DNA from: Terrimesophilobacter sp963702165
GTDB lineage: Bacteria > Actinomycetota > Actinomycetes > Actinomycetales > Microbacteriaceae
Assembly: GCA_963702165.1 (NCBI GenBank)
Contig: OY969722.1
Location: forward strand, 682,001-746,000
Length of the DNA stretch: 64,000 nucleotides
Reading direction: 5' to 3'
Shown here: piece by piece, positions 18,557 through 27,397 of the stretch
Numbering within the stretch: position 1 is the first letter of the stretch
Layout: every line of letters begins with the position of its first letter
Program-made: the position numbers and the translations under genes
The notes under the pieces: model-generated
What the model was told of the DNA's origin: nothing
Database searches by the model: none
The model's input: the letters and a program-made list of their open reading frames with translations, nothing else

Positions 18557-19510
18557 ATGAGTGGAGCGCGTGCTACACCGGTCTTGGTCGTGGCGGGATT
18601 GATCGTGTCGCTGACAGCTTGCGCAGCACTGGATGGCAACCAGGCCGCCATGGCGAATATCGAACTGCCCGCGCCCTCCCAGGCGAATTGGGTCATGCCG
18701 CTCGACGAATTCTCACCACCCTCAGCGGACAGCTTGTCGAACTACGCCGAAAACCTGCTCCTCGAACGTTGTCTGGGTGAGGCGGGGATTCAGTGGCCGA
18801 TTCCGTGGCAGCCCACTGACGACGCGGACTATCTATTACCTCCCGCGAATCGGTCCGGGTTCCCCGCGCTCACTGTGGAGATCGCGCAAGAATGGGGTTA
18901 CCGAGCCAACTTCAATCCGGGGCGCTATGCCTCGTTCGAGGACCGCCAAGCCGTCATGAGGGAGTTGAACGGCATAGCCGCGTCAACGCCGGGATTCGAC
19001 AGCGTCTTTGACGCGTGCCTTACGGACGCTCGCCAGACCGTCCCGTCTCTGCAGCTCAACAAGGCATTCAATCGCGTGCGGGAGTTGATGGGTCCGGCTC
19101 AAAGGGCGGCGTGGATCGCGTCGCCGGTCATCGCGGCAGATGCCGCGTGGCGCGACTGCCTAAAGGCCATCGGATATGTCAACGTTCCGGACAGCCCCCT
19201 CGGTGAGGACGAGGGCTGGATGCCCACCCAAGCGTTGCGCGACGAGCTCGGCATTCCCGATCTGTACACGTCAACTGGTGATGGCGCGCCAGAATCGTCG
19301 CTCACCGAGGCGGAGATCGCTCTGGCAGTTGATGACGCCACCTGTCGCCAGACCAGCGGCTGGTCAAAGGCCATGTATGAGGCGCTCTGGGAAGCCCAAG
19401 TTGAGGTCGTGAGGGAGCACGCGGACGAACTCGTGCGGATGCGTGACGAGTGGGACGCGGCCAGGGCGACACTGATGACGGTCATCGCCGAACACGCACC
19501 CTCGCGATGA
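18557..19510 (+). CDS. Lipoprotein, first gene of a MacAB-like exporter operon
   Basis: 317-aa lipoprotein. The signal peptide (PVLVVAGLIVSLTAC) ends in a lipobox Cys near residue 22, followed by an acidic and aromatic exported domain with paired cysteines (LLLERCLGEAGIQWP, FDACLTDAR, AWRDCLKAIGY, DATCRQTSGW). The 'C…G' helical motifs resemble those in the shorter lipoproteins at 34.7, 54.1 and 63.0 kb. The stop overlaps the next gene by ATGA, so it is cotranslated with the adaptor and MacB fusion. No known function; possibly a substrate-capture or sensor subunit of this exporter (inference). Confidence 0.75.
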   Translation: MSGARATPVLVVAGLIVSLTACAALDGNQAAMANIELPAPSQANWVMPLDEFSPPSADSLSNYAENLLLERCLGEAGIQWPIPWQPTDDADYLLPPANRSGFPALTVEIAQEWGYRANFNPGRYASFEDRQAVMRELNGIAASTPGFDSVFDACLTDARQTVPSLQLNKAFNRVRELMGPAQRAAWIASPVIAADAAWRDCLKAIGYVNVPDSPLGEDEGWMPTQALRDELGIPDLYTSTGDGAPESSLTEAEIALAVDDATCRQTSGWSKAMYEALWEAQVEVVREHADELVRMRDEWDAARATLMTVIAEHAPSR

Positions 19511-20675
19511 ACGTGCGACGCGTAGCCTGGGCCGCTTCCGGCGCGATCACGGCCGTGGCACTCGTCGTCGGCGGTTGGGTCGCTGCCAGTGCCTTCACCT
19601 CCCCCGCACAGTGGGAGGCGCAGGCGTCTGCTCCGCCGCCGGCGCCGATCCTCGCCGAGGTGACCCGGGGTGATCTGGTGGACGACCGGACACTTGTGGC
19701 GACCGTCGTCCCGGAGTCGGAGGCATTGGTGCCGCTTGCTCCAACCGAGGGTGCGGTGCGCAGCATCGTAACCGCGAGCACCCTCGCCGTCGGCACCGAG
19801 GTAACGGTGGGAGCCGTTCTTGTCCGTGTCAACGGGGAGCCGACGTTCGCTTTCGCCTCACCGTTCCCGTTCTATCGCGATCTCGGCGTCGGCGACGAGG
19901 GGCCCGACGTGCGGGTACTGCAAGAGAATTTGCAGGCTCTCGGCCTGATCACTTCAATCGACGGCAGGTTCGGTCCCGCGACGGCGCGCGGCGTCGCCGC
20001 CTTGTTCACTTCGGCCGATTCACCAGTGCGGAAGCGGGACGACCCGGCTCGTGCCGACGCCAGCGCTGACCCCGGGGAACAGACGGGGCGGAAAGCCGGC
20101 CGCCGAGCAATTCTGCCTATCTGCCTCTGTCATCAGTTGCGGCAGTGCCAACCCTGCCAGCCCGCGTCGCGAGCGTTCCCGCGGTCGGCACCGACGTGGC
20201 CGCCGGCGCAGCGGTACGACTCACGTCCGAGGGAGCGTTACTGCGCGTGAGTATGCCGGGCGACCTCGTCGACGTCCTCACGCCTGGCGCCGAAGTGGAA
20301 TGTTCCACCGCCGGCGATCAAGTAGCCCCGTGCCGTGTGCTGCGGGTGTTCAGGGCGACATCGGACGCGGCGGGGATCGGCGGTGGGGATCAGGAGTTCG
20401 ATTGGGTCGATGTCGTCCCGGTCGGGACGTCGATCGATCCTGACCAAGCCGGTCAGTCGGGATCTATCCAGGTTCGCGTCTCCACTCTCGCTGAGGACTC
20501 GCTGCTGGTGCCCACCCTGGGCGTCGCCCAGCAGGACGCAACATCCGGCGTCATTGTGAGGCAGGAGGCTGACGGCACTTTCACGGAGGTCCGCGTCACT
20601 GTTATCGCCGCGCTGAAGGGCCGGATGGCAATCGTGGGTGCCCTCGAACCGGGCGACCGTATCCGGGTGGGCTAA
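19507..20675 (+). CDS. Membrane adaptor with peptidoglycan-binding domain (frameshifted)
   Basis: HlyD/MacA-like periplasmic-adaptor equivalent. N-terminal anchor (GAITAVALVVGGWVAASAF), a beta-rich lipoyl-like segment (ALVPLAPTEGAVRSIVTA), then a PG-binding-1 domain (DEGPDVRVLQENLQALGL, IDGRFGPATARGVAALF). The second half (LPARVASVPAVGTDVAAGAA, SLLVPTLGVAQQDATSG, ALEPGDRIRVG) is in another frame, and the joint region 20010–20140 needs more than one indel. The stop TAA overlaps the ATG of the MacB-like gene. It could be inactive, or the frameshifts could be errors. Confidence 0.75.
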
Positions 20676-22558
20676 TGGCCCTCATCGAACTGCGCGGCGT
20701 TTCACGGGTCTTCCAATCAGCGGCGGAGCCAGTGCACGCCTTACAAGAGGTGGACCTTGCCATAAACCGCGGCGAGTTCGTAGCGATTGTGGGCGCCTCC
20801 GGGGGCGGCAAGACCACGCTCTTGTCGATCATCGGCGGACTCGACGTTCCATCGACCGGGCAGTACGTGCTCGATGGCGATGCTGTTCCTCGGAATGAGG
20901 GACCCGCCCTCGCGGCCCTTCGGGCACGGACATTTGCCTACATCTTTCAAGGCTTCCACCTTCTCGAGCAGCGCCCGGCGGAGGACAGCGTCGCACTGGG
21001 CATGCTGTATCAGGGCGTCCCTGCACGGGAACGGCGCCTTCGAGCTGCCGCGGCCGCAGAACAAGTCGGGATGGGTGACCGGCTTTCCGAGCGCACCGCC
21101 CGGCTCTCCGGCGGTCAGCGTCAGCGCCTTGCCATTGCCAGGGCGGTCGCCACGGAGTCCCCCGTTCTCTTGGCGGACGAACCGACCGGAAACCTCGATT
21201 CAGCGACAGGTGCACAGGTGATGGCCGAGCTTCGCCGACTGCACGCGGCCGGCGTCACGATCATCGTGGTGACTCACTCACCTGACATTGCCGCGGCCGC
21301 CACCCGTGTCGTCCGGATCACCGACGGCCGGATTACCGAGGACCGCCCGACCAGCACACCCGACGCATATGTTGGCTCCCCCGCGCTTCTCCAGCCTCGA
21401 CGCCGCAAGGCTCTGGAGTCTGGGCGAGAGATGCTGGGCGATGCTTTCGCGTCGCTCATCTCGAGAGGCCGCCAGTCGCTTGCGCTGGCAACGGCGGTGG
21501 GCCTGGCGATAGCGCTGCTGGTGACGACGGTCGGGGTGACAGGCTCGACAGCCGCTCAGGTGCAATCTACCTTCAACGCCCACACGAACCGCGAGGTGAC
21601 GGCATCGTGGAACCCCGATACTGACGGCGCAGCACCCTCACCAGACGAGGCGGTGGCTATCGCGACATCCCTTTCCGGCGTGGACGCTGCAGCAGTCGTC
21701 ACTGACCACCCAGGCGTGCCCGTTGGCAATGTCAGAGGAGACCAGAGGGTTGTCGTCGTGCACGATGCCGCCGGGGACTTCGTTGAGGCAACCAGCGCCG
21801 AAATCGACTGGGCCGGCGACTCCGTCCTATTACCTGGTCACGCCGTGGTCGGGTCTGCTTTGGCGACACAACTCGAGCTCGGGCCACTCTCCGGGGGTCC
21901 GGTGATCACCCTCGGCGGCCGGGAGTACACCGTGCGAGGCATCCTGCGGTCGTCCTCGAGAATGCCGCTATTGATCGGCGAAGTGATCCTCGCCACAGGA
22001 GATGTCCCCGATTCGGTCACGGCAAACCGGCGAAGCTTGTTGATCCTGGCCCAGGCCGGAGCGGCACTCCAGATCGGGGCGCAGGTACCCGTTGCGCTCA
22101 ACCCGTTCGAGCCTGAATCGTACGACGTGCACACCCCAACAGACCCGCGAACCCTGCGCGCCGAGATCGAAAGCGGAGTGCAGACGGCGCTGATCGCGTT
22201 TACCGCTATCTCGGCTCTCATCGCGGTGCTGACGCTGATGAACAGCATCGGCGCGGCCGTCACTGGGCGCCGCGCCGAACTCGGCTTGCGTCGAGCACTT
22301 GGCGCCCGCTCGGGCCAGCTCGCAGGCCTGGTCATCACCGAGTCGGCGCTGCTGGGTTTCGCGGGCGGCATTGTCGGGCTGACCGTCGGGTTCATCGGCA
22401 TACTCGGCTTCACCATCGCGCAACGCTGGGTGCCAGTGTTCGATATGCAGCTGGCTCCGCTCGCCGTGGCGGCCGGCGTCGCTGTCGGAGGAATCGCTTC
22501 GCTCCTTGGCGCGGTGCGGGCGGCTCGGGTCAGACCTGCGGACGCACTGCGCCAATGA
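20675..22558 (+). CDS. MacB-like ABC exporter, fused ATPase and permease
   Basis: 627-aa fusion. ATPase domain (1–225) with Walker A GASGGGKTT near 39, signature RLSGGQRQRLAIARA near 143, Walker B VLLADEPTGNLDS and H-loop VTHS. The permease half has one helix (LALATAVGLAIALLVTTVGV), an extracytoplasmic domain of about 220 residues, and three C-terminal FtsX helices. This is the MacB topology of four membrane segments. The ATG overlaps the adaptor stop (TAATG). Exports an unknown substrate, or performs mechanotransmission in the envelope. Confidence 0.9.
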   Translation: MALIELRGVSRVFQSAAEPVHALQEVDLAINRGEFVAIVGASGGGKTTLLSIIGGLDVPSTGQYVLDGDAVPRNEGPALAALRARTFAYIFQGFHLLEQRPAEDSVALGMLYQGVPARERRLRAAAAAEQVGMGDRLSERTARLSGGQRQRLAIARAVATESPVLLADEPTGNLDSATGAQVMAELRRLHAAGVTIIVVTHSPDIAAAATRVVRITDGRITEDRPTSTPDAYVGSPALLQPRRRKALESGREMLGDAFASLISRGRQSLALATAVGLAIALLVTTVGVTGSTAAQVQSTFNAHTNREVTASWNPDTDGAAPSPDEAVAIATSLSGVDAAAVVTDHPGVPVGNVRGDQRVVVVHDAAGDFVEATSAEIDWAGDSVLLPGHAVVGSALATQLELGPLSGGPVITLGGREYTVRGILRSSSRMPLLIGEVILATGDVPDSVTANRRSLLILAQAGAALQIGAQVPVALNPFEPESYDVHTPTDPRTLRAEIESGVQTALIAFTAISALIAVLTLMNSIGAAVTGRRAELGLRRALGARSGQLAGLVITESALLGFAGGIVGLTVGFIGILGFTIAQRWVPVFDMQLAPLAVAAGVAVGGIASLLGAVRAARVRPADALRQ

Positions 22559-22658
22559 TCAACGTGATCGAGATTTCGTGTCAGGATTCCGGTTTCGGGT
22601 CAACCTATAGTGAGGAAGGCGCCGGCAGGCCGCCTGATCCCGCACGGCAAGGAGGCAG

Positions 22659-23225
22659 GTGGACCAGCGCCGCACAGCCTTCGAAGCGCTCTTCGAACAA
22701 CACCATTCAGCCGTATTGCGACATGTGGAGCGCCGCGTCGACGACCGCGAGCAGGCCCAGGAGTTGACAATGGACTGCTTCGAGATAGCTTGGCGTCGCT
22801 TCGACCCGGATGCGCCGTTCAGGCTCCCCTGGCTGTTGCAGACCGCTCGCAACCTCATCGGAGACTCATACCGCCGACGCGGCCGCGAGCGAGCCGGCTT
22901 CTCGCACCTCGTCGCCGACGCAGGCAACGCTGCAGCGGAATCGCAGGCCCGGTTCGAGCGGATTGAAGTGGAACTCGCCCTCCTCAGATTGCGGGCGGCT
23001 GACCGAGAAGTCCTGGAGCTCGTCTACTGGGACGGTTTGTCGGCCACCGAGGTCGCCGAGGTGCTCGGATGCCGGACGCCGGCTGCCTGGAAGAAACTCA
23101 GCCGCGCCCGCGACGCACTGAGATCCCTGCTCGAACAACAGCCTGATATGGCGGCGTCGCCAACGCGCCCAACAGTGAACTCGCTGCACCTGCAGGAAGG
23201 AATGGTGTCCCGTGCTGTGGAGTGA
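22659..23225 (+). CDS. ECF RNA polymerase sigma factor
   Basis: 188-aa sigma-70 family protein. Region 2 spans RRTAFEALFEQHHSAVLRHV to RLPWLLQTARNLIGDSYRRR, and region 4 has LRAADREVLELVYWDGLSAT and EVAEVLGCRTPAAWKKLSRA (HTH). The GTG start has a strong AGGAGG only three bases upstream, an unusually short spacing. The gene overlaps the next one, a membrane protein, by 14 bases, so the two are probably a sigma factor and its regulator or effector. Confidence 0.9.
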   Translation: MDQRRTAFEALFEQHHSAVLRHVERRVDDREQAQELTMDCFEIAWRRFDPDAPFRLPWLLQTARNLIGDSYRRRGRERAGFSHLVADAGNAAAESQARFERIEVELALLRLRAADREVLELVYWDGLSATEVAEVLGCRTPAAWKKLSRARDALRSLLEQQPDMAASPTRPTVNSLHLQEGMVSRAVE

Positions 23226-24246
23226 TGATCAGATCGAACGCGCACTGGCAGCCATCGACCCGGCAACAACCGCGGCGGACGAGTCTCCCCGACCGGAGGA
23301 CTGGGCGCGGATGCGAAGCATCATGGCGGAGAACACTCGGAAAATGGCGGTCCGCCGCCCCACCTGGCCGCGTGACACATGGTCGACACCGCGGCTCACG
23401 TGGGCAATTCCAGCACTGGCCGCACTCGTCGCAATTCCGATCGCATTCGGGACGCTCCCCGCGACTCCTTCCTACGCGCAGACGCCCCCAATGCTGACCG
23501 TCGCGCCTCTCGGTGCAAGCGTGGAGGATGCGTTGAGCGAGTCCACACAGATTCTCCGCTCGCATCCTGAGTCGACCCCTATTCGAAACGGTCAGGTCGT
23601 GCGCTGGAAGCTCCGGGAGGACGGTCGCGATGATCCGGTGATTGTGCCCGAGTGGCAGACCTGGGTATGGAACGAGGACGGCACCGGATACCTCCGCGCC
23701 ACGGCGGATGCGCCGTACTCGGTCACCAACGACGGACGTATCGTCCCGCCCGTGGGAGAGGCTCCAACCGAGGGAACCCCGATGGAACGGCCCCGGTGGG
23801 GAGCTCCGGGCTCCGATCTCGGCTACTTCCCGGATGCGCCGCCGTCCAACCCTGCCGAGCTTCGGGAGTACCTTCACGGCCACATCCGCCTTCCTCGGAA
23901 CGCGGACGCGCTCACCTACTGGGGAGCCATCGGCACCCTGCTCGACGAATGGACTCTGTCTCCAGCCCAGCAGGCGGCCGCCATAGAACTCCTGCAAGAC
24001 GCTGGCGGCGTCAGCATCCTCGGCACGGTCACCGACCGGCTCGGACGCGAGGGCATCGCGCTGTCAATAAGGTCCGAGGCAAGACCCCAGTTTGGTGCCA
24101 CCATCGTCCTTGACCGTGAATCCCGCAGGATCATCGCATCCGACACCGTCTATCTAGGTGGTATCGAACGACTCGATGTTCCCGATGGATCGGTCATCGA
24201 ATACTCTGCCTGGCTGCAACGTTCGGAGCAGACCTCACACAAATAA
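23212..24246 (+). CDS. CU044_5270-like membrane-anchored protein, sigma-factor partner
   Basis: 344-aa protein. Cytoplasmic N-terminus (DDQIERALAAIDPATTAADE) with RPEDWARMRSIM, then a transmembrane helix (LTWAIPALAALVAIPIAFGT, about 65–85) and an exported domain of about 255 residues. This layout, with LYWDGL-type sigma upstream, matches actinobacterial CU044_5270-type proteins. The exported domain may bind a signal while the cytoplasmic part holds the sigma factor; that role is inferred. GTG 23212 follows AGGAAGGA. Confidence 0.72.
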   Translation: MLWSDDQIERALAAIDPATTAADESPRPEDWARMRSIMAENTRKMAVRRPTWPRDTWSTPRLTWAIPALAALVAIPIAFGTLPATPSYAQTPPMLTVAPLGASVEDALSESTQILRSHPESTPIRNGQVVRWKLREDGRDDPVIVPEWQTWVWNEDGTGYLRATADAPYSVTNDGRIVPPVGEAPTEGTPMERPRWGAPGSDLGYFPDAPPSNPAELREYLHGHIRLPRNADALTYWGAIGTLLDEWTLSPAQQAAAIELLQDAGGVSILGTVTDRLGREGIALSIRSEARPQFGATIVLDRESRRIIASDTVYLGGIERLDVPDGSVIEYSAWLQRSEQTSHK

Positions 24247-24496
24247 CTTTGGAGTTGGACCAGTCCAGATAGCGGCTGAAGGCGACGCAGCATCCAGCGC
24301 CGCGATCACCGAGTGTCCGCGGTTGTGAACCGAGGAGTAGGCCTGGGGTTCCTTTGGCGGTGAGACACACTTTTCGTCAGCTGCCTGGACCTTGTAATTT
24401 CTTCCACCAACTCTCCTCATTCGCAGAGCGTTGTCACGGTTCGGGACGATCCGGCCATGTCAGTAGTGAGTGGGTTACGACAGGATGGAGACCGCC

Positions 24497-25255
24497 ATGA
24501 TCACCGATGAGGACCTCTCCCGACGACTCGATCGGGCCGCGGCCCCGGGGCGGGCCGTGGACGTGCCATCCGGCACTATCGCGCTTCTCGTGTCCGACGC
24601 TCGACGGAAGGCCCAGTCGGCATCGCTGCGCCGGAAGGTCACCGCGGGAGTCGCGGGAAGTGCCGTCCTAGTTGGCGGGCTCATTGCGTCACCGGCCGCG
24701 GCAGATGCCATTCGCCAGTTCCTCGTCCAGACCGTTTGGACGTTCGAGGGCACTGAAGTTATCCCAGACAGCGAGGTGATTGACACTTCTCAATCGGACC
24801 TCGGGGCGTACATCGAATGGGTATACCCGGAGTGGCTGCCGCTAGCTCCCGGTCAGACGAAGGCCGGAATCATTGAGCAGGTGCGCCTGACGCACGCGAC
24901 AAGCTCGGCCCTCACCCAGGAAGTTAGTGTTCGCCGAAGTCTGGAAACTGCGGTTTATGTAGGTTGGATCGACGAGTGGATTGCGGCCCATCAGGCGGGT
25001 GACACGACCCGCCAGGCGGCCGCCGTCGCGGTGCTGAAGGACGCGCCATCGTGGCCGGCAATCGTTGCCACCGACGGTGGAGGTGTCTCCTACATCATGG
25101 CCGGCCTTGCCGCCGAAATTGCCTCAGGCAACGCGGAGGCCGCGCAAGAGCTCGCCCAGATGGAGTCGGCACCTTCGTGGGATGGAGTAGATCGCGCGAA
25201 TCTCGCGCCAGTGCTCTACCGCAAGTACCTCGCTGAAGTCCAGGAGAGAGAGTGA
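24497..25255 (+). CDS. Membrane-anchored putative sigma-factor regulator
   Basis: 252-aa protein. The cytoplasmic N-terminus (MITDEDLSRRLDRAAAPGRA) and one transmembrane segment (TAGVAGSAVLVGGLIASPAA, about 58–78) are followed by an exported domain ending RKYLAEVQERE. ATG 24497 has GGAG six bases upstream; ATG 24485 is an alternative. Its stop overlaps the next sigma gene by GTGA. Here the membrane partner precedes the sigma factor, the reverse of the neighbouring module. No recognised family. Confidence 0.68.
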   Translation: MITDEDLSRRLDRAAAPGRAVDVPSGTIALLVSDARRKAQSASLRRKVTAGVAGSAVLVGGLIASPAAADAIRQFLVQTVWTFEGTEVIPDSEVIDTSQSDLGAYIEWVYPEWLPLAPGQTKAGIIEQVRLTHATSSALTQEVSVRRSLETAVYVGWIDEWIAAHQAGDTTRQAAAVAVLKDAPSWPAIVATDGGGVSYIMAGLAAEIASGNAEAAQELAQMESAPSWDGVDRANLAPVLYRKYLAEVQERE

Positions 25256-25779
25256 CTGGCGTCAGCGATCTGGACGAGGTGGAAGCGCTTCTCGTCCCCG
25301 TCGTTGACGCGATCGCGGTTGAATCGTTGCTTCGTGATGTCACGCCGGACCTGCTCAAGTACTTTGCAACCCGCCTTCGCGACCGAGAAGACGCCGCAGA
25401 TGCTGTAGCCGACACGCTGGTCGTTCTCTGGCGTAAGTGGCAGGCAATCCCCAGCGGTAATGAGGACGGTCGCCGGTACGCTTTCGGTGTCGCACGCCGC
25501 GTGCTCGCGACTGCTCGACGTGGTGCACAGCGCCGGAACGCACTGGCTGATCGCCTCAAGGCGGTCGTTGAACAGGAGACTGTAAGCGAGCCAGAACCAG
25601 ATATTGAGCTTCGAACTGCACTGGAAGCACTTTCCGCGAAGGATCGGGAGCTAGTCCTGCTCGTCGCTTGGGATGGCTTCAGCGTAGCTGATGCCGGACG
25701 CATCCTCGGCGTCCATCCGGACGCGGCGCGTGCACGATACTCCCGCGCACGAGCCAGACTCCGCAAGCGACTCACATAG
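25252..25779 (+). CDS. ECF RNA polymerase sigma factor
   Basis: 175-aa sigma factor. Region 2 is LLKYFATRLRDREDAADAVA and LVVLWRKWQAIPSG with YAFGVARRVLATARRGAQRR. Region 4 is ALSAKDRELVLLVAWDGFSV and ADAGRILGVHPDAARARYSR. It is coupled to the upstream membrane gene by GTGA and followed by a strong hairpin, so the pair looks like a complete transcription unit. Confidence 0.88.
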   Translation: MTGVSDLDEVEALLVPVVDAIAVESLLRDVTPDLLKYFATRLRDREDAADAVADTLVVLWRKWQAIPSGNEDGRRYAFGVARRVLATARRGAQRRNALADRLKAVVEQETVSEPEPDIELRTALEALSAKDRELVLLVAWDGFSVADAGRILGVHPDAARARYSRARARLRKRLT

Positions 25780-25810
25780 GCCGGTCGGCACCAGTTGTCC
25801 TGCGTAGTGT

Positions 25811-25846
25811 GAATCCCCGCGACGACCCGGTCGTCGGCAGGGATTC
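25811..25846 (+). terminator. GC-rich hairpin after the ECF pair
   Basis: GAATCCC…GGGATTC outer arms enclose CGACGAC…GTCGTCG inner arms with a short loop. No long T-run follows, which is common in actinobacterial terminators. It is placed 30 bases after the sigma gene stop and before the PadR operon. Confidence 0.6.
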
Positions 25847-26015
25847 TGTCCGTCCGTCCTAGAACGAGGCGAAGGGGCCTTGTACGACGTGAGTGCTCCG
25901 GTAGCTCGGGCGACGCCCATACAACTCTGGCCGGCGCCATTGGATGGTGATCCCGTCCGGACCGGCCGTTGTCAAGGATGTGTGGAAACACGGCGCGTTA
26001 GGCACACAACTGGAT

Positions 26016-26035
26016 ACCACGTATGCATACTTGGT
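26016..26035. promoter_or_regulatory. Putative PadR operator
   Basis: ACCACGTATGCATACTTGGT is an 18/20 palindrome centred on perfect GTATGCATAC, 32 bases before the padR start. PadR regulators commonly autorepress from palindromes of this sort. TAATAT at about 26039 could be the –10 element, which would put the palindrome over the promoter. Confidence 0.5.
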
Positions 26036-26066
26036 GACTAATATCCGCTGAGTCGAAGGAGACGCC

Positions 26067-26666
26067 GTGTCGGTGCGTCAGAGCCTGCTTGCCATACTCG
26101 ACCAAGGGCCGTGCTACGGGTACCAACTGCGGCAGGAGTTCGAACTCCGCACCGGCTCCACCTGGCCGGTCAACGTGGGTCAGGTCTACTCAACTCTCGA
26201 TCGCCTTGAACGTGACGGCTTGATCGAGCGCGAGGACCGCGATGAGGACGAGCAGAAGTACTACGCGATCACGGATGCCGGCCGGGCCGAGGTGGCCGCG
26301 TGGTTGTCGTCGCCGGTGGAGCGCTCGGCTGCCGCCCGTGACGAGCTGGCGATCAAGCTGGCGATCGCCGTGACCCTGCCAGGCGTGGACATCGCGCAGG
26401 TGATCCAGGTGCAGCGCTCGTCCACCCTCCGAACCCTGCAGGAGCTCACTCGCACCAAGGCGACGACCGACGACCCGGAGACCTCGGACGAGCTCGCGTG
26501 GCTGCTGGTGGTCGACTCGATGATCTTCGCCGCGGAAGCCGAGATCCGCTGGCTCGATCACTCCGAAGCGCGACTTGCCCGCGCGATCAAGGCCGGGCTC
26601 ACTCCCCTGCCGCTGAGCACAGAGCCCGCCCGACGCGGCCGTCCCGCGAAGCAGGTGACCCGATGA
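26067..26666 (+). CDS. PadR-family transcriptional regulator
   Basis: 199-aa repressor. The N-terminal winged helix has the PadR signature (LLAILDQGPCYGYQLRQEFE, STWPVNVGQVYSTLDRLERD, GLIERED). The C-terminal half is the long helical dimerisation region (Vir-C-like). GTG start with GGAG five to six bases upstream. The stop overlaps the ABC ATPase start by ATGA, so it probably regulates the exporter it is coupled to, in the manner of PadR–ABC operons. Confidence 0.92.
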   Translation: MSVRQSLLAILDQGPCYGYQLRQEFELRTGSTWPVNVGQVYSTLDRLERDGLIEREDRDEDEQKYYAITDAGRAEVAAWLSSPVERSAAARDELAIKLAIAVTLPGVDIAQVIQVQRSSTLRTLQELTRTKATTDDPETSDELAWLLVVDSMIFAAEAEIRWLDHSEARLARAIKAGLTPLPLSTEPARRGRPAKQVTR

Positions 26667-27397
26667 GCGCCAACAGGGAGGTGCTGCTCCAGTTGGACGG
26701 CGTCTCGATGCACTATGGCAAGGGCGAGGCATCCGTCACCGCGCTGGCTGGCGTCGACCTGACCGTGCACGCGGGCGAGCTGGTCGCGATCATGGGCGCA
26801 TCCGGTTCCGGAAAGTCGACACTGCTGACCATCGCGGGCGGCCTGACAACCCCGACCAGTGGTGAGGTCATCGTTCAGGGCGAGTGGATGTCGACGATGA
26901 CCGCGGCCGGCATTGCGGCGCTGCGCCGGCGCACCCTCGGTTTCGTCTTCCAGGACTTCAACCTCGTCCCGGCGCTGACCGCGCTGGAAAACGTCACCCT
27001 TCCGTTGGAGCTCGACGGCTGGAAGCGCCGCAAGGCACGCGCCGCCGGACTCGATGCGTTGCGTGCGGTTGAACTGGAGGACCGCACCGATCACTACCCA
27101 GATGACCTGTCCGGCGGTCAGCAGCAACGCGTCGCGATAGCACGCGCGATCGTCGGCACTCGTCGGCTGATCCTCGCCGACGAGCCCACCGGCGCGCTCG
27201 ACAGTACCACCGGCGAGGTCGTGCTCCGGATGCTGCGCCGCCGAATCGTCGCAGGCGCCGGCGGGATTCTGGTCACCCACGACGCCCGTCACGCGGCTTG
27301 GGCCGATCGGATCGTGTTCCTGCGTGACGGCCGGGTCGTGGACGAGAACACGGTCCGCGGCGTCGACGAACTTCTCACCCCGGCGACCCAGTCGTGA
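26663..27397 (+). CDS. ABC exporter ATPase (MacB/LolD-like)
   Basis: 244-aa ATP-binding subunit. Walker A GASGSGKST near residue 49, Q-loop FVFQDFNLVPALTALENV, signature DLSGGQQQRVAIARA, Walker B LILADEPTGALDS, H-loop LVTHDARHAAW. All key residues are present. Coupled by ATGA to padR and by GTGA to the permease. Confidence 0.93.
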   Translation: MSANREVLLQLDGVSMHYGKGEASVTALAGVDLTVHAGELVAIMGASGSGKSTLLTIAGGLTTPTSGEVIVQGEWMSTMTAAGIAALRRRTLGFVFQDFNLVPALTALENVTLPLELDGWKRRKARAAGLDALRAVELEDRTDHYPDDLSGGQQQRVAIARAIVGTRRLILADEPTGALDSTTGEVVLRMLRRRIVAGAGGILVTHDARHAAWADRIVFLRDGRVVDENTVRGVDELLTPATQS